Shown piece by piece: positions 43,854 through 52,587 of a stretch of DNA of 53,279 nucleotides. Both the position numbers and the translations under genes were made by a program. Under the pieces are notes generated by a model. It was given only the letters and a program-made list of their open reading frames with translations. It was not told the DNA's origin and did no database searches. The stretch comes from Clostridiales bacterium (GTDB taxonomy: Bacteria > Bacillota > Limnochordia > Darwinibacteriales > B1SED10-159), in the NCBI GenBank assembly GCA_003551965.1, contig PUOC01000035.1, forward strand, positions 1-53,279. Direction: 5' to 3'. Every line of letters begins with the position of its first letter. Within the stretch, counting starts at the first letter, position 1.

Positions 43854-45773
43854 CTATTCTGCAAAGAAGACCTGGGCGGGATTACGGTTCATAGTATAGG
43901 TGGAATCCCAGCCCCAGAAACCTGTTTCCGGCACATTGCGCAGGTTGTCTTTGGCGATGATCGGATGGGGGATCATACCCACTGTACCAATCATCCAGAG
44001 GTTTTCGGCCTGCGCCCGCAGGATGTTTTTGCCCAGTTCGAGGCGTTTATCCGGATCGGGCTCCCGCAAAGCCTGTGTCCACCAGCGGTTGAGCTGCTTG
44101 ATGTCTTCCGGAGGCTTTTCGCCTTCGCGGCCGTCGGTGTTAATCCAAGTTTCCCAAAGCGGCCAATGTGTCCGTTCCCAACCGGTATTGCTGGGTACCA
44201 AGTAATAGTTGGCCTGAATGGGATAGAGACCATCACTTTCGCGTCCGCCAATCCAATTGCTTGCATCCATGAGATTGGCAGCGGTCCGCTGGCCTTGCAG
44301 TTCTCCGGAGATGACCCGGGAGCGGACGTCTAGCCCCACTTCCTGCCAGTATTGGACGGCCAATTCTACCACAGGGGTCCTCGGTATTACGACATCGGGA
44401 TATTCCATGATGACCGTCAAGCGCTGGCCATCGGGACGCAGTCGGTAACCTTCGCCGTCTTTCTCGTCCAGGCCCATAGCATCCAACAGCTCGGAGGCCT
44501 GCTCTGGATCATAATCAGCGTAGGCAGTGGCAAATTCCGGCTCGTAATAGATACTGCTTTCCAACAGGGTGAACTGCCGGGGGGTGCCTTGGCCGAAATA
44601 GACCACGTCGTTGATCTCTTCCCGATCCAGTGCCAGTGACAGCGCTTGACGGAAACGGACGTCCTGGAAAATGTCCCGCATGACAGGATCGCTGTGGGTC
44701 ATATTGACCATGAAGAAGACGGCATTTCCAAAGGTGGTATCCCAGAGAATGGTTCTGTAGCTACCTTCCTCTTCGGCGCCCCGGTACAGGGGATAATTGG
44801 CCAGCTCCGTATTGCGCCCTTCGAAATCGATGGCGCCGCTCATGATCATACCCTGTACCACTTCGCTATCGGCAACGATTTCGGTGTTGATACCGTCCAG
44901 ATAAGGAAGCTGGTTGCCTTCGGTATCGACCTGCCAGAAGTAGGGATTGGGCTTCCATGTTCTCCGATCTGACGTCAGAGTGTCAATGACCCAAGGGGTC
45001 AGAGCTGGTCGATCTTCGCGAATGGGGTTGCCCCAGATCGCGTCGTTCTTGTACCCGAAATATTCATACCATTCCTCATAACCGGCGTCTTCCACCATGG
45101 CTTGAAGCTCATCGGCATCAGCAAAATCGGGGTGAAATTGGCTGAGGAAGTGTTTCGGCTGGAACAAATTGGTGCCTTGGCCGTGAATCACTTCATTCTG
45201 AAAGAACGGCATGGCTGTTGGGAAGCGGAACTCGACTGTGTAGTCATCGATGGCCACCACTTCCACGATCTCCCCTGTTTCAGCATTGCGCCATGGTGAT
45301 CCGATGGTGGGTGTCAGGTCCTCGTTCAAGAGCATGTGTTCATACCAAAACATGGTGTCTGCAGATGTCAGGGGCTCACCATCCGACCATCTGAGGCCTT
45401 CTCGGAAATGCAGCGTCCAGGTGGCCGTGTCTTCCGATGGAACTAGGTCCTTGGCCACGTGGGGGACAATGTCCGACAGGTCGGCGTTGGGTTTAATGGG
45501 CGACGGGAAAATGGAAAGCAGAGTATCGCCGCCGGCTGCAGTGGGAACGGTAGATGTTGTTCGCACGACACCGCCATAGCGGCCGATCTCTTCTGCCGGC
45601 TCGACCACATAGACATCTTTGGGCAGGCGTTCTTCGACAGGGGGCAGTTCGCCGGCGGCGACCATCTCGGCAAAGGTGGGCGATTCCTGAAATGTCTCGG
45701 GTATGGCCCAAACTCCACTGCTGAGAACAAGGATCATGCAGATGCTCAATAGGAGTACATTTGTCTTTGGCAT
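43854..45773 (-). CDS. ABC transporter substrate-binding protein (family 5)
   Basis: The third family-5 SBP of the window, 639 aa, with a signal peptide (KTNVLLLSICMILVLSSGVWA). It shares LPPVEERLPKDVYVVEP, GLRWSDGEPLTSADTMFWY, NPYFWQVDTEGNQLPYLD and FRQALSLALDREEI with the other two. It has no permease or ATPase genes of its own here, so it probably docks on the dpp-type transporter at 28-33 kb or on one elsewhere. The ATG at 45773 has GGAGG at 6 nt. Downstream genes (URO-D-like, Ogl-like) on the same transcript suggest a pectin or uronide ligand. Confidence 0.9.
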   Translation of the reverse strand: MPKTNVLLLSICMILVLSSGVWAIPETFQESPTFAEMVAAGELPPVEERLPKDVYVVEPAEEIGRYGGVVRTTSTVPTAAGGDTLLSIFPSPIKPNADLSDIVPHVAKDLVPSEDTATWTLHFREGLRWSDGEPLTSADTMFWYEHMLLNEDLTPTIGSPWRNAETGEIVEVVAIDDYTVEFRFPTAMPFFQNEVIHGQGTNLFQPKHFLSQFHPDFADADELQAMVEDAGYEEWYEYFGYKNDAIWGNPIREDRPALTPWVIDTLTSDRRTWKPNPYFWQVDTEGNQLPYLDGINTEIVADSEVVQGMIMSGAIDFEGRNTELANYPLYRGAEEEGSYRTILWDTTFGNAVFFMVNMTHSDPVMRDIFQDVRFRQALSLALDREEINDVVYFGQGTPRQFTLLESSIYYEPEFATAYADYDPEQASELLDAMGLDEKDGEGYRLRPDGQRLTVIMEYPDVVIPRTPVVELAVQYWQEVGLDVRSRVISGELQGQRTAANLMDASNWIGGRESDGLYPIQANYYLVPSNTGWERTHWPLWETWINTDGREGEKPPEDIKQLNRWWTQALREPDPDKRLELGKNILRAQAENLWMIGTVGMIPHPIIAKDNLRNVPETGFWGWDSTYTMNRNPAQVFFAE

Positions 45774-46436
45774 ACGCAACCTCCATTCAATTTTAAGATA
45801 TACAAGTTTCCGATGGCCTGGCTCAACAGCTTTTTGATATCATCCCCGTTCGTGGCTGGATGCACGGCCGATCTGCCTATCCTTCTTATCCGCTTTCCTT
45901 AAGCCGGCACTATTCTACGGAGCGGTTTTTCGAGGTGTCCGACAGAAGTCGAGCGTTTTTAGGCAGCTTTGGACAGCATCCGTGGCCATTGCCGTTTCGG
46001 CTGTTCATAACAAAAAAGCTAATAATATGTTACCACGGATTTTTGTAATGTAAATTAGCTAGAGAGTTTTTTCGGATCTTGCAGAGCTCCATGAACTAGC
46101 CAATAGCTTCCTTTCCCATGACGGTACAGAAGGGTCTCGCTTCGAGATGATGAGGCAGAATCGTGGAAGCTTGGTGTGTTAGGTGCCGGAATGCCCAGGA
46201 ACAGAAGCCCTGTCTTCACGCTACGTGCGGGACGCTTTGGGTCGAGACGGTCAGCAGGTGCGGAGAGGATCATGGTGGCTGCCGAACACAGGGCAGGGGT
46301 TCGCCTATGACCGGCCACCACAGCGCAGATTAAAGCAGTCGCGACTGTGAAGCAGGGAAGGGCACAAAGAATATCGAAAAACAAGGCATTAGTAATATAT
46401 TGGAAAATCTCTGTGGTGACACAACGGAAACCGTAG
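45774..46436. other. 663-bp gap, AT-rich in the middle
   Basis: It carries the leader of SBP3 (minus) and, at its right end, the broken end of an SBP relic. Around 46010-46070 the sequence is AT-rich and contains a 7-bp inverted repeat (AGCTAAT / ATTAGCT, 46018-46024 and 46054-46060). A 268-codon minus frame from 46055 to 46861 overlaps the SBP relic and is rejected as a shadow. Confidence 0.5.
45797..45826 (-). promoter_or_regulatory. Possible promoter of SBP3
   Basis: On minus, TTGAGC (45826-45821), 18-bp spacer and TATATC (45802-45797), placed 24 bp upstream of the start codon. Confidence 0.3.
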
Positions 46437-46943
46437 TTGATCATAGAGCGCTGGAGAGAAGTGGACGTCGATGTCCGGCTCGAGCTGATCTCCGGTGAGC
46501 TTCGGTCTGAACGGGCCCCGGCGAACATGATTGAAGTCAGCGGCTGGCACGGAGACTTTGTTACGGACATTGAATTTCCGTCCAATCCGCGGGACTTTGT
46601 ACCGCATCGAGACACCGGCGGCATGAATCTTTGGCCTCTGTGGGGGATGTGGTACCATGCCGACGGTGAGTCGGGAGAGGGACCGCCCGAGCTAGTCCAA
46701 GATATGCACGGCATTTGGCAGGAGCTAATGGTGGAGCCCGACGACGAGCGCCGCGTGGAGTTGGGCAAGGGAATTTTGGCGATCCAGGCCGAGCAACTGT
46801 GGTCCATCGGCACCGTCGGCAAAACCCCGTATCCCCTCATTGTCAATAAAGATCTCCGCAATTTCTTCGACGAAGGGTATTGGGTCTGGGGCCTATGGTG
46901 GAGCTCCGGCAGCGACCCGGAACAACTGTTCTTCGACCGCTAG
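46437..46943 (+). pseudogene. Truncated family-5 SBP (C-terminal 168 codons)
   Basis: The open frame aligns with the last ~165 residues of SBP3: both have DVRxxxISGELxxxRxxAN, HWPLW/LWPLW, GExPPE, RxELGKxILxxQAExLWxIGTVG and an FFxE/FFDR ending. About 470 N-terminal residues are missing. No ribosome binding site or signal peptide precedes it, and a stop codon (TAG) precedes the first possible start. It is therefore a remnant of a fourth SBP gene, facing away from SBP3. Confidence 0.8.
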
Positions 46944-46984
46944 TGTCAAACCGGATACCACTTGGAGCAACTGCAGTAGTCATC

Positions 46985-47012
46985 GTGAAGGCCCTGGCAA
47001 CAGGGCCTTCAC
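46985..47012 (+). terminator. Perfect 12-bp stem-loop after the SBP relic
   Basis: GTGAAGGCCCTG (46985-46996) and CAGGGCCTTCAC (47001-47012) pair perfectly over 12 bp with a GCAA tetraloop. It is 41 bp after the relic's stop and 26 bp before the next gene. It is either the old terminator or a leader structure of the catabolic operon. Confidence 0.6.
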
Positions 47013-47038
47013 TGCAAACAGAAGAGGAGGGACGAACC

Positions 47039-47779
47039 ATGAAGAATGTCGGTGTTATCTCGTATCTACTGCGTCACCATCCCACGGCCATGGCCATGGA
47101 GATTTTGCGGGACATGGGATTTTCCTGTGTGGAACTGGACTTTCGGCACAGCGATGGCCTCTGCGATTACACCCAGGCCGATGCGGCCGATGCCGAGAAG
47201 GTACGGTCCTTGGTAGAGAGCTATGGCATTACACCCTTGGCCTACTGCGTGGGCGGTTTCAATGCCGACCGGGCGGTGCATTTGCGCCGGGTCTTTGAGT
47301 TTGCCAAGGGCTTGGGTGTATCCACCATTACAGGGGTCTTATCCCCGGATGTCTTGGAACCGTTGGACGCTCTCTGCCAGGAATATCAGATTCGCTATGC
47401 CATTGAAAACCACAAAGGCGATGCCTTTGAAAACGCCGGGCATTACCTGGAGCGGTTGAAGGACTGTTCTCCCTATATCGGGGTGAATGTGGACAGCGGC
47501 CATTTTGCCACTGCCGGCCTGGATCCCGTGGATGAGATTCGCAAACTAGAAGCTTTGGGCGGACGGATCTACCATGTCCATTTCAAAGATTCCGACCAGC
47601 GGGTGGACTTCGGCCAGGGAGATGTGGATTTAAAAGCCGTCTACCAGGAGTTGCAGCGGCAAAACTACGACGGCATGATCTCCATTGAACACTACGAGTA
47701 CCCCGAGATCACCGACGATGAATTGCGCCGAGGTTTAGCTGTGGCCTTGGATCATGTGAAAACCATCGTGGGTTCGTAA
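47039..47779 (+). CDS. Sugar phosphate isomerase/epimerase-family TIM barrel
   Basis: A 246-aa xylose-isomerase-like (AP endonuclease 2 superfamily) TIM barrel. Members include IolE, IolI and 3-keto-sugar epimerases. The metal site is visible in the order IENHKGDA, NVDSGHFATAG, YHVHFKDSD and MISIEHYEYPE, i.e. Glu, Asp/His, His and Glu. The ATG at 47039 follows GAGGAGG by 8 nt; longer frames are not supported. It is followed 27 bp later by a Gfo/Idh gene in the same operon, so it probably acts on a keto or aldo intermediate of those dehydrogenases. Confidence 0.85.
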   Translation: MKNVGVISYLLRHHPTAMAMEILRDMGFSCVELDFRHSDGLCDYTQADAADAEKVRSLVESYGITPLAYCVGGFNADRAVHLRRVFEFAKGLGVSTITGVLSPDVLEPLDALCQEYQIRYAIENHKGDAFENAGHYLERLKDCSPYIGVNVDSGHFATAGLDPVDEIRKLEALGGRIYHVHFKDSDQRVDFGQGDVDLKAVYQELQRQNYDGMISIEHYEYPEITDDELRRGLAVALDHVKTIVGS

Positions 47780-47806
47780 GGATAACCAGAGAGAGGGAGG
47801 AAACGT

Positions 47807-48931
47807 ATGCAGCGCAACTACCGTGTGGGCATTATCGGATTTGCCCATATGCATATCAATCACGTGGCCGCCTTATTCGCCGAACATCCCCAGGTGACCA
47901 TGGCCGCCTGCGCCGACACGAGACCGGATATACCCGAACGGCGGGAGGCACCCTATACCCGCCAGTGGAACCAGAAACACGCCTTGGAGGACATTGGTGT
48001 CCAAAAGGCCTACGACACCTATGAAGAGATGCTGGATGTTGAGTCTTTGGATCTTATCATCTGCTGTTCGGAAAACGACAAACACCCGGCGGTTGTGGAG
48101 GCCTGCGCAGAGCGGGGCATCCATGTCTGTGTGGAAAAACCCATGGCCATGGATTTATCCGGGGCGCGGCAGATGGTGCGGGCCTGTCAGCGGGCGGGTA
48201 CGGCCTTGGCGGTCAACTGGCCCATGGCTTGGGAACCGGCGATCCGCCAGACGAAGAAGCTTTTGGATGAGGGGGTCATCGGCCGCATTCTGCAGATCAA
48301 GATGCGCCGGGGCCATACGGGACCGTTGGGAGCTGGGGCCGCCCATGCCGGCGTATCCGAGACCGCCGCGCCCATGACCGAAGACGAACTGTCGGCCACG
48401 TGGTGGCACCGGCGTTCCGCCGGCGGCGGCGCAATGCTGGATTTCTGCTGTTACGGAGCCATGGCTTCCCGTTGGTTCTTAGACGAACAGGCCCAGGGGG
48501 TCTTGGGCCTAGCCGGCAACCTCAACAGTCCCTGGGGTGATGCCGATGACAATGGTGTCATGGTGATCCAATACCCCGGAGCCATGGGCATTGTGGAAGG
48601 AACGTGGACCACAGTGGCACCAGGGATCCCGGGCGGTCCCGTGGTCTATGGCACCCAAGGCACTCTGGTGGTGGGGGGGCAAGACGGGGAAACCTGTATT
48701 CGGGTGGACACAGCCTCGGGCAGCACCACCCATGCCTGCCCGCCCCTTCCGGAGGGGCGGCAGCAGATATCGGAAGAACTGATCCACCATCTTGACACCG
48801 GTGAACCCCTGCATCCGATGGTGGATGCCGCCCTCAACGTTGAAGTCATGGCCATCATTGATGCGGCCCTGCGTTCGGTGGAAACTAGAAAGCAGGAACA
48901 GCCCCTGAACGAGCATTGGCAGCTGGGATAA
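47807..48931 (+). CDS. Gfo/Idh/MocA-family oxidoreductase
   Basis: A 374-aa predicted NAD(P)-dependent dehydrogenase. The Rossmann start is RVGIIGFAHMHI (unusual, no GxG), and the EKP motif is VCVEKPMAM with catalytic K111. The C-terminal sheet domain includes TWWHRRSAGGGAMLDFCC (about 202-219) where substrate-binding His residues lie. The ATG has GAGAGAGGGAGGAAACGT upstream. It is the second gene of the glycyl radical operon. With the next gene it makes a tandem pair of dehydrogenases, suggesting two successive or opposite oxidoreductions. Confidence 0.88.
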   Translation: MQRNYRVGIIGFAHMHINHVAALFAEHPQVTMAACADTRPDIPERREAPYTRQWNQKHALEDIGVQKAYDTYEEMLDVESLDLIICCSENDKHPAVVEACAERGIHVCVEKPMAMDLSGARQMVRACQRAGTALAVNWPMAWEPAIRQTKKLLDEGVIGRILQIKMRRGHTGPLGAGAAHAGVSETAAPMTEDELSATWWHRRSAGGGAMLDFCCYGAMASRWFLDEQAQGVLGLAGNLNSPWGDADDNGVMVIQYPGAMGIVEGTWTTVAPGIPGGPVVYGTQGTLVVGGQDGETCIRVDTASGSTTHACPPLPEGRQQISEELIHHLDTGEPLHPMVDAALNVEVMAIIDAALRSVETRKQEQPLNEHWQLG

Positions 48932-48969
48932 GAACGGGCAGCGGCAAGACAGAGAGGAGTGCGATAGAA

Positions 48970-50061
48970 TTGAAACCACTGAGGACAGCGATTATCGGGA
49001 CCGGGATGATTGCCCACTTTCACTCCGATTCCTATCATAAGATTGACGGCAAGACAGGGGACATCCAGATGGTGGGCCTCTGCGACATCGTTCCCGGAAA
49101 GGCCCAGGCCTTTGCCGAAGCCCAAGGCTGGGAGCGCGCCAAGTGCTACGAAGACTACCGGGAGATGATCGAGGATCTGGAGATTGATGCGGTGAGCATC
49201 TGTACGCCCAACCGGGTCCATGCCGATCCCGCTATCGTCTGTCTGCGGAATGGGATTGCTGTCATGCGCGAAAAGCCCATGTCCTATACCCTCCAGGAAG
49301 CGGTGGACATGGCCAGGACAGCCAAAGAAACCGGGAACATGCTCACCATCGGCTTCCAACCCCGCTATGATCCCAACAGCGCCGTGCTGGAGCGCATTGT
49401 CCAGTCGGGACGCTTGGGCCAGATCTATCACGTCGAAACCGGAGGCGGACGGCGCCGGGGCATTCCCGGCGGCTCCTTCATTAAAGCTGAAGAAGGGGGA
49501 TACGGAGCTACCAATGACATCGGCTGCTATGCCTTGGACATGGTCCTAGCACCCTTGGGGTATCCCAAGCCCTTATCGGCTACCGCCCAGACGAGCAACC
49601 ACTTCGGCAAAACGCCGGCAGTGGGCCAAGCCGGGGGCGATTGGGGGACGTGGACGCCCGATGAATTTCAAGTGGAAGACTTTGCCACGGGCTATGTCCG
49701 GTTGGAAGGGGACATCAGCCTCGTGTTCCGAACGGCGTGGGCCATGCACATGGATAGCCTGGGCCATACCCTGTTCCTAGGCACCAAGGGCGGTCTCAAA
49801 TGCCACGACGGAGGCCTGCGGGAGATGACCCTCTATCAAGACTTAGATACCGATCTGCAGACCCAGAGCCCGGTGTCGGCCAAGAATGGCGATGTGGATA
49901 TCTTCACGGCGAAGATCGACGACTTTGTCCGGGCGGTAGTGGAAGAGGACACAGCACCCATTCCGGGGGAGACCATCGTCTATAACCAAGCTATCATTGA
50001 CGGTTTGATGCGTTCGGCTGCCCAAGGAAAGGAAGTTGCCATTGATATTCCCGCCATCTAG
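48970..50061 (+). CDS. Gfo/Idh/MocA-family oxidoreductase
   Basis: A 363-aa dehydrogenase with a classical GTGMIA loop (10-15) and REKPMSY (K102). The sheet domain has GGGRRRGIPGG and NDIGCYALDMVLAPLGYPK. The substrate histidine of the family appears within the conserved GC-Y-A-L-D segment region. TTG at 48970 follows GAGAGGAG at 10 nt. It lies 38 bp after the previous gene and is separated from the glycyl radical gene by 294 bp containing structured RNA. Its sequence differs from the preceding dehydrogenase, so the two are not a recent duplication. Confidence 0.88.
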   Translation: MKPLRTAIIGTGMIAHFHSDSYHKIDGKTGDIQMVGLCDIVPGKAQAFAEAQGWERAKCYEDYREMIEDLEIDAVSICTPNRVHADPAIVCLRNGIAVMREKPMSYTLQEAVDMARTAKETGNMLTIGFQPRYDPNSAVLERIVQSGRLGQIYHVETGGGRRRGIPGGSFIKAEEGGYGATNDIGCYALDMVLAPLGYPKPLSATAQTSNHFGKTPAVGQAGGDWGTWTPDEFQVEDFATGYVRLEGDISLVFRTAWAMHMDSLGHTLFLGTKGGLKCHDGGLREMTLYQDLDTDLQTQSPVSAKNGDVDIFTAKIDDFVRAVVEEDTAPIPGETIVYNQAIIDGLMRSAAQGKEVAIDIPAI

Positions 50062-50355
50062 ACAAAACCCTTACGTGGTCCCTGAGACAAGCTTTCGTTG
50101 ACTTGGCCTCGAAGCTCCGGCGGTTGCTGCTGTGCGGTTCGGACCTTGCCGCGGCAAGGCGCGGAACGGTCCGTCCGCAATCATCGCGGGTGGATCATTT
50201 CGTGAAATCGCTATCGGCTTTTGCGCCCTTGACCTGGTGTAGGGGTAAACGGACGGATGGCCGCCGAAATCTAGGCGGCCATTGGGCAGGGCATTGGGGA
50301 TCCTAAAGCGAATGGATGCAACAAACCATGTCCCCATGTGGAAAGGATGAACGTT
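50062..50355 (+). other. Structured leader of the glycyl radical gene
   Basis: Two dyads stand out: the palindrome CCTTGCCGCGGCAAGG (50144-50159) and the 9-bp hairpin ATGGCCGCC / GGCGGCCAT (50257-50282, loop 8). Between and around them is GC-rich sequence with GGACC/GGTCC repeats. The region may terminate, attenuate or regulate read-through into the GRE gene. No known riboswitch was recognised. Confidence 0.5.
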
Positions 50356-52587
50356 ATGTCGATTATCAGGGCCCAAACGCCCTATGATTTCGAGCGCCGC
50401 CTTGAAGCGCTGCGTCGGACCAAGGAAGCCCAAACCCAGGAAAAGCACCGGGTCATTGGTTCCATGGATCACGACGATTGGGCATTGATCCTGCCGCCGG
50501 AAGAACGGCGGGAGATGGTGGAGACCATCAGCGGATCGGGCATGCCCATCAAGGATGTGCGCTTAACCGGGGTGACCATCGAAAGCAATCACCCATCGGG
50601 CGGTTTTTTTGGCCCGAGCATCACCGGCCGGAACTTCCGTTCCCTTCTCGAAGCCCATCCGACCTATGTGGATCCCATGAGTTCCCTGGCCGGCGGATAT
50701 ATGGTCAACTTTGGTTCCTATCGGGATGTGGGTTGGAATCCAGACTTCAACTATGATCATCTCCGTCCGGATCAGGAACGTTACCAGCTGTTGCCGGGTA
50801 TCGGCGCCACCCAGCACTTCTGTCAGGACCTTGGGATCGGTCTGCGCAAGGGTTGGCAGGGCATTTTGGACGAAATTCGCCAATACCGTGATTGGCGGGG
50901 TGACACCGCCCGGGATTTCTACGATGGTCTGGAACACGTCGTCGTAGGGATCCAAGACTGGATCCGCCGCACGGCGGAGGACGCGAAGCTGCAGGCGCAG
51001 ACTTGCAGCGGTGCCCAGCGGGAGAACCTAGAAGCCATGGCCAAGATCAATGCATCCTTGGTCACCGAAGCACCGCAAACGTTCCGGGAAGCCTGCCAAT
51101 GGATTCTCTGGTTTCAGATCATCAGCCGCATGTACAATGGCAGCGGTTCCCTGGGCCGCTTAGACGACCTCTTGCTTCCCTTCTATGAAAAAGACAAGGC
51201 CCAGGGTCTGCTCGACGATGAAGAAGCGTCCTTTCACATTGCTTGCCTCTTACTGCGGGATACGGCCTATCTGCAGGTGGGCGGTGTCGATCCCCAAGGA
51301 CGGGATACCACCAATCCGGTGTCCTATCTCATTCTGGAAGCGGTGCACCAATTGAAGATTCCATCCAACTTAGGGGTGTCGGTGGGCGAGGCCATTGATC
51401 CGGGCCTGCTGCGCCGAGGTGCGGAAATTATGGTGGAAGATAGAACCGGCATTCCCAAATTCCTCGGCCATGACCACTGTATTGAGGAATATACCAAAAA
51501 TGGTCACCCCATTGAGTTAACCCGCCAGCGGGCCTATTCGGGTTGTCATTGGTACGGCCTTCCCGGCCGGGAGTATACCATGATGGATACGGTGAAGATC
51601 AATCTGGCTGCGGTCTTGGATGTGGCCCTCCAGGATATGTTTGAAAACCCAGACCAACCGCCGGCTATGGATCGGTTGCTGCCGTTGTATGAAACCCATC
51701 TGCAGCGGGCAGTGGAGACCATTGCCAAGGGACTGGATTTCCATTGCCGGCACATGCAGGACGTGTTCCCGGAGTTGGTCATGGATTTGCTCTGCTACGG
51801 ACCCATTGAAAAGGGAATGGATGCTTCCTATTACGGTGTTGAGTTCTATAATCTTTGCTTGGACGGGGCGGGCCTGGCCACCACCGCCGACTCTCTGGCC
51901 GCCTTGGATCAGCTGGTGGAGACCGAAGGGCGGTATACCTGGGAGGAGATCCAAGAACAACTGGCCAACAATTGGGACGGCGAGGACGGCGAAGAAATCC
52001 GGCAGCGCATGGCGGGCATCGATCGCTTCGGTTCCGGCGGTTCCTTAGCCGATGGCTACGCCGAGGAAATTGTCCGGACCTTTACCCGCTTAGTCAAAGA
52101 AAGACCTACGCCGGACGGGCGCAGCATGGTGCCGGGCCTGTTTTCCTGGGCCAACACCATTCCCATGGGAAGGCAGCTGCGGGCCACGCCGAATGGCCGC
52201 CGGGATGGCGAGCCCATTTCCCACGGAGCCAATCCCGATCCGGGCTTTCGCCGGGACAACGCGGCCACCGCCCTGGCCGCCGCGGTGGCGGCTGTCCAGC
52301 CGGGCTTCGGCAACGCAGCGCCTCTGCAGATCGAGTTGGATCCGTCCCAAGTTTCCGATGATGACAGTGTCGACCGTATTGTGGACTTGATTAACGCGCA
52401 CTTTTCCTTAGGAGGGACCCAGATCAACATGAATGTTGTGGATAAGGAGAAGGTCTTGGAAGCCCATGCCGATCCTGCCAAGCATCTGGATCTGGTGGTG
52501 CGGGTCACCGGGTTCAGTGCCTATTTTGCCAGTCTGTCTCCGGAGTTTCGCCAGCTCGTGGTGGACCGGATCGTGGGGTTGAAGTAG
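50356..52587 (+). CDS. Glycyl radical enzyme, divergent (pyruvate formate-lyase-like fold)
   Basis: A 743-aa glycyl radical enzyme. G719 lies in the radical loop RVTGFSAYF, 24 residues from the C-terminus. C397 is in the Cys loop SGCHWYGLPGREY. The characterised dehydratases and lyases have GC-V-E, while PFL has CC. Here Cys is followed by His-Trp, so the general base and hence the reaction probably differ. The C-G spacing (322) is as in other GREs. The ATG at 50356 follows AAAGGA at 8 nt. The gene adjoins its activase without a gap and lies behind two sugar dehydrogenases and an isomerase, so a deoxy- or anhydro-sugar substrate is plausible. Oxygen sensitivity implies anaerobiosis. Confidence 0.9.
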   Translation: MSIIRAQTPYDFERRLEALRRTKEAQTQEKHRVIGSMDHDDWALILPPEERREMVETISGSGMPIKDVRLTGVTIESNHPSGGFFGPSITGRNFRSLLEAHPTYVDPMSSLAGGYMVNFGSYRDVGWNPDFNYDHLRPDQERYQLLPGIGATQHFCQDLGIGLRKGWQGILDEIRQYRDWRGDTARDFYDGLEHVVVGIQDWIRRTAEDAKLQAQTCSGAQRENLEAMAKINASLVTEAPQTFREACQWILWFQIISRMYNGSGSLGRLDDLLLPFYEKDKAQGLLDDEEASFHIACLLLRDTAYLQVGGVDPQGRDTTNPVSYLILEAVHQLKIPSNLGVSVGEAIDPGLLRRGAEIMVEDRTGIPKFLGHDHCIEEYTKNGHPIELTRQRAYSGCHWYGLPGREYTMMDTVKINLAAVLDVALQDMFENPDQPPAMDRLLPLYETHLQRAVETIAKGLDFHCRHMQDVFPELVMDLLCYGPIEKGMDASYYGVEFYNLCLDGAGLATTADSLAALDQLVETEGRYTWEEIQEQLANNWDGEDGEEIRQRMAGIDRFGSGGSLADGYAEEIVRTFTRLVKERPTPDGRSMVPGLFSWANTIPMGRQLRATPNGRRDGEPISHGANPDPGFRRDNAATALAAAVAAVQPGFGNAAPLQIELDPSQVSDDDSVDRIVDLINAHFSLGGTQINMNVVDKEKVLEAHADPAKHLDLVVRVTGFSAYFASLSPEFRQLVVDRIVGLK

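Noticed and set aside
46055-46861. 268-aa minus-strand frame over the SBP relic
   Set aside because: The plus-strand frame aligns with other SBPs; the minus frame matches nothing and has no ribosome binding site.
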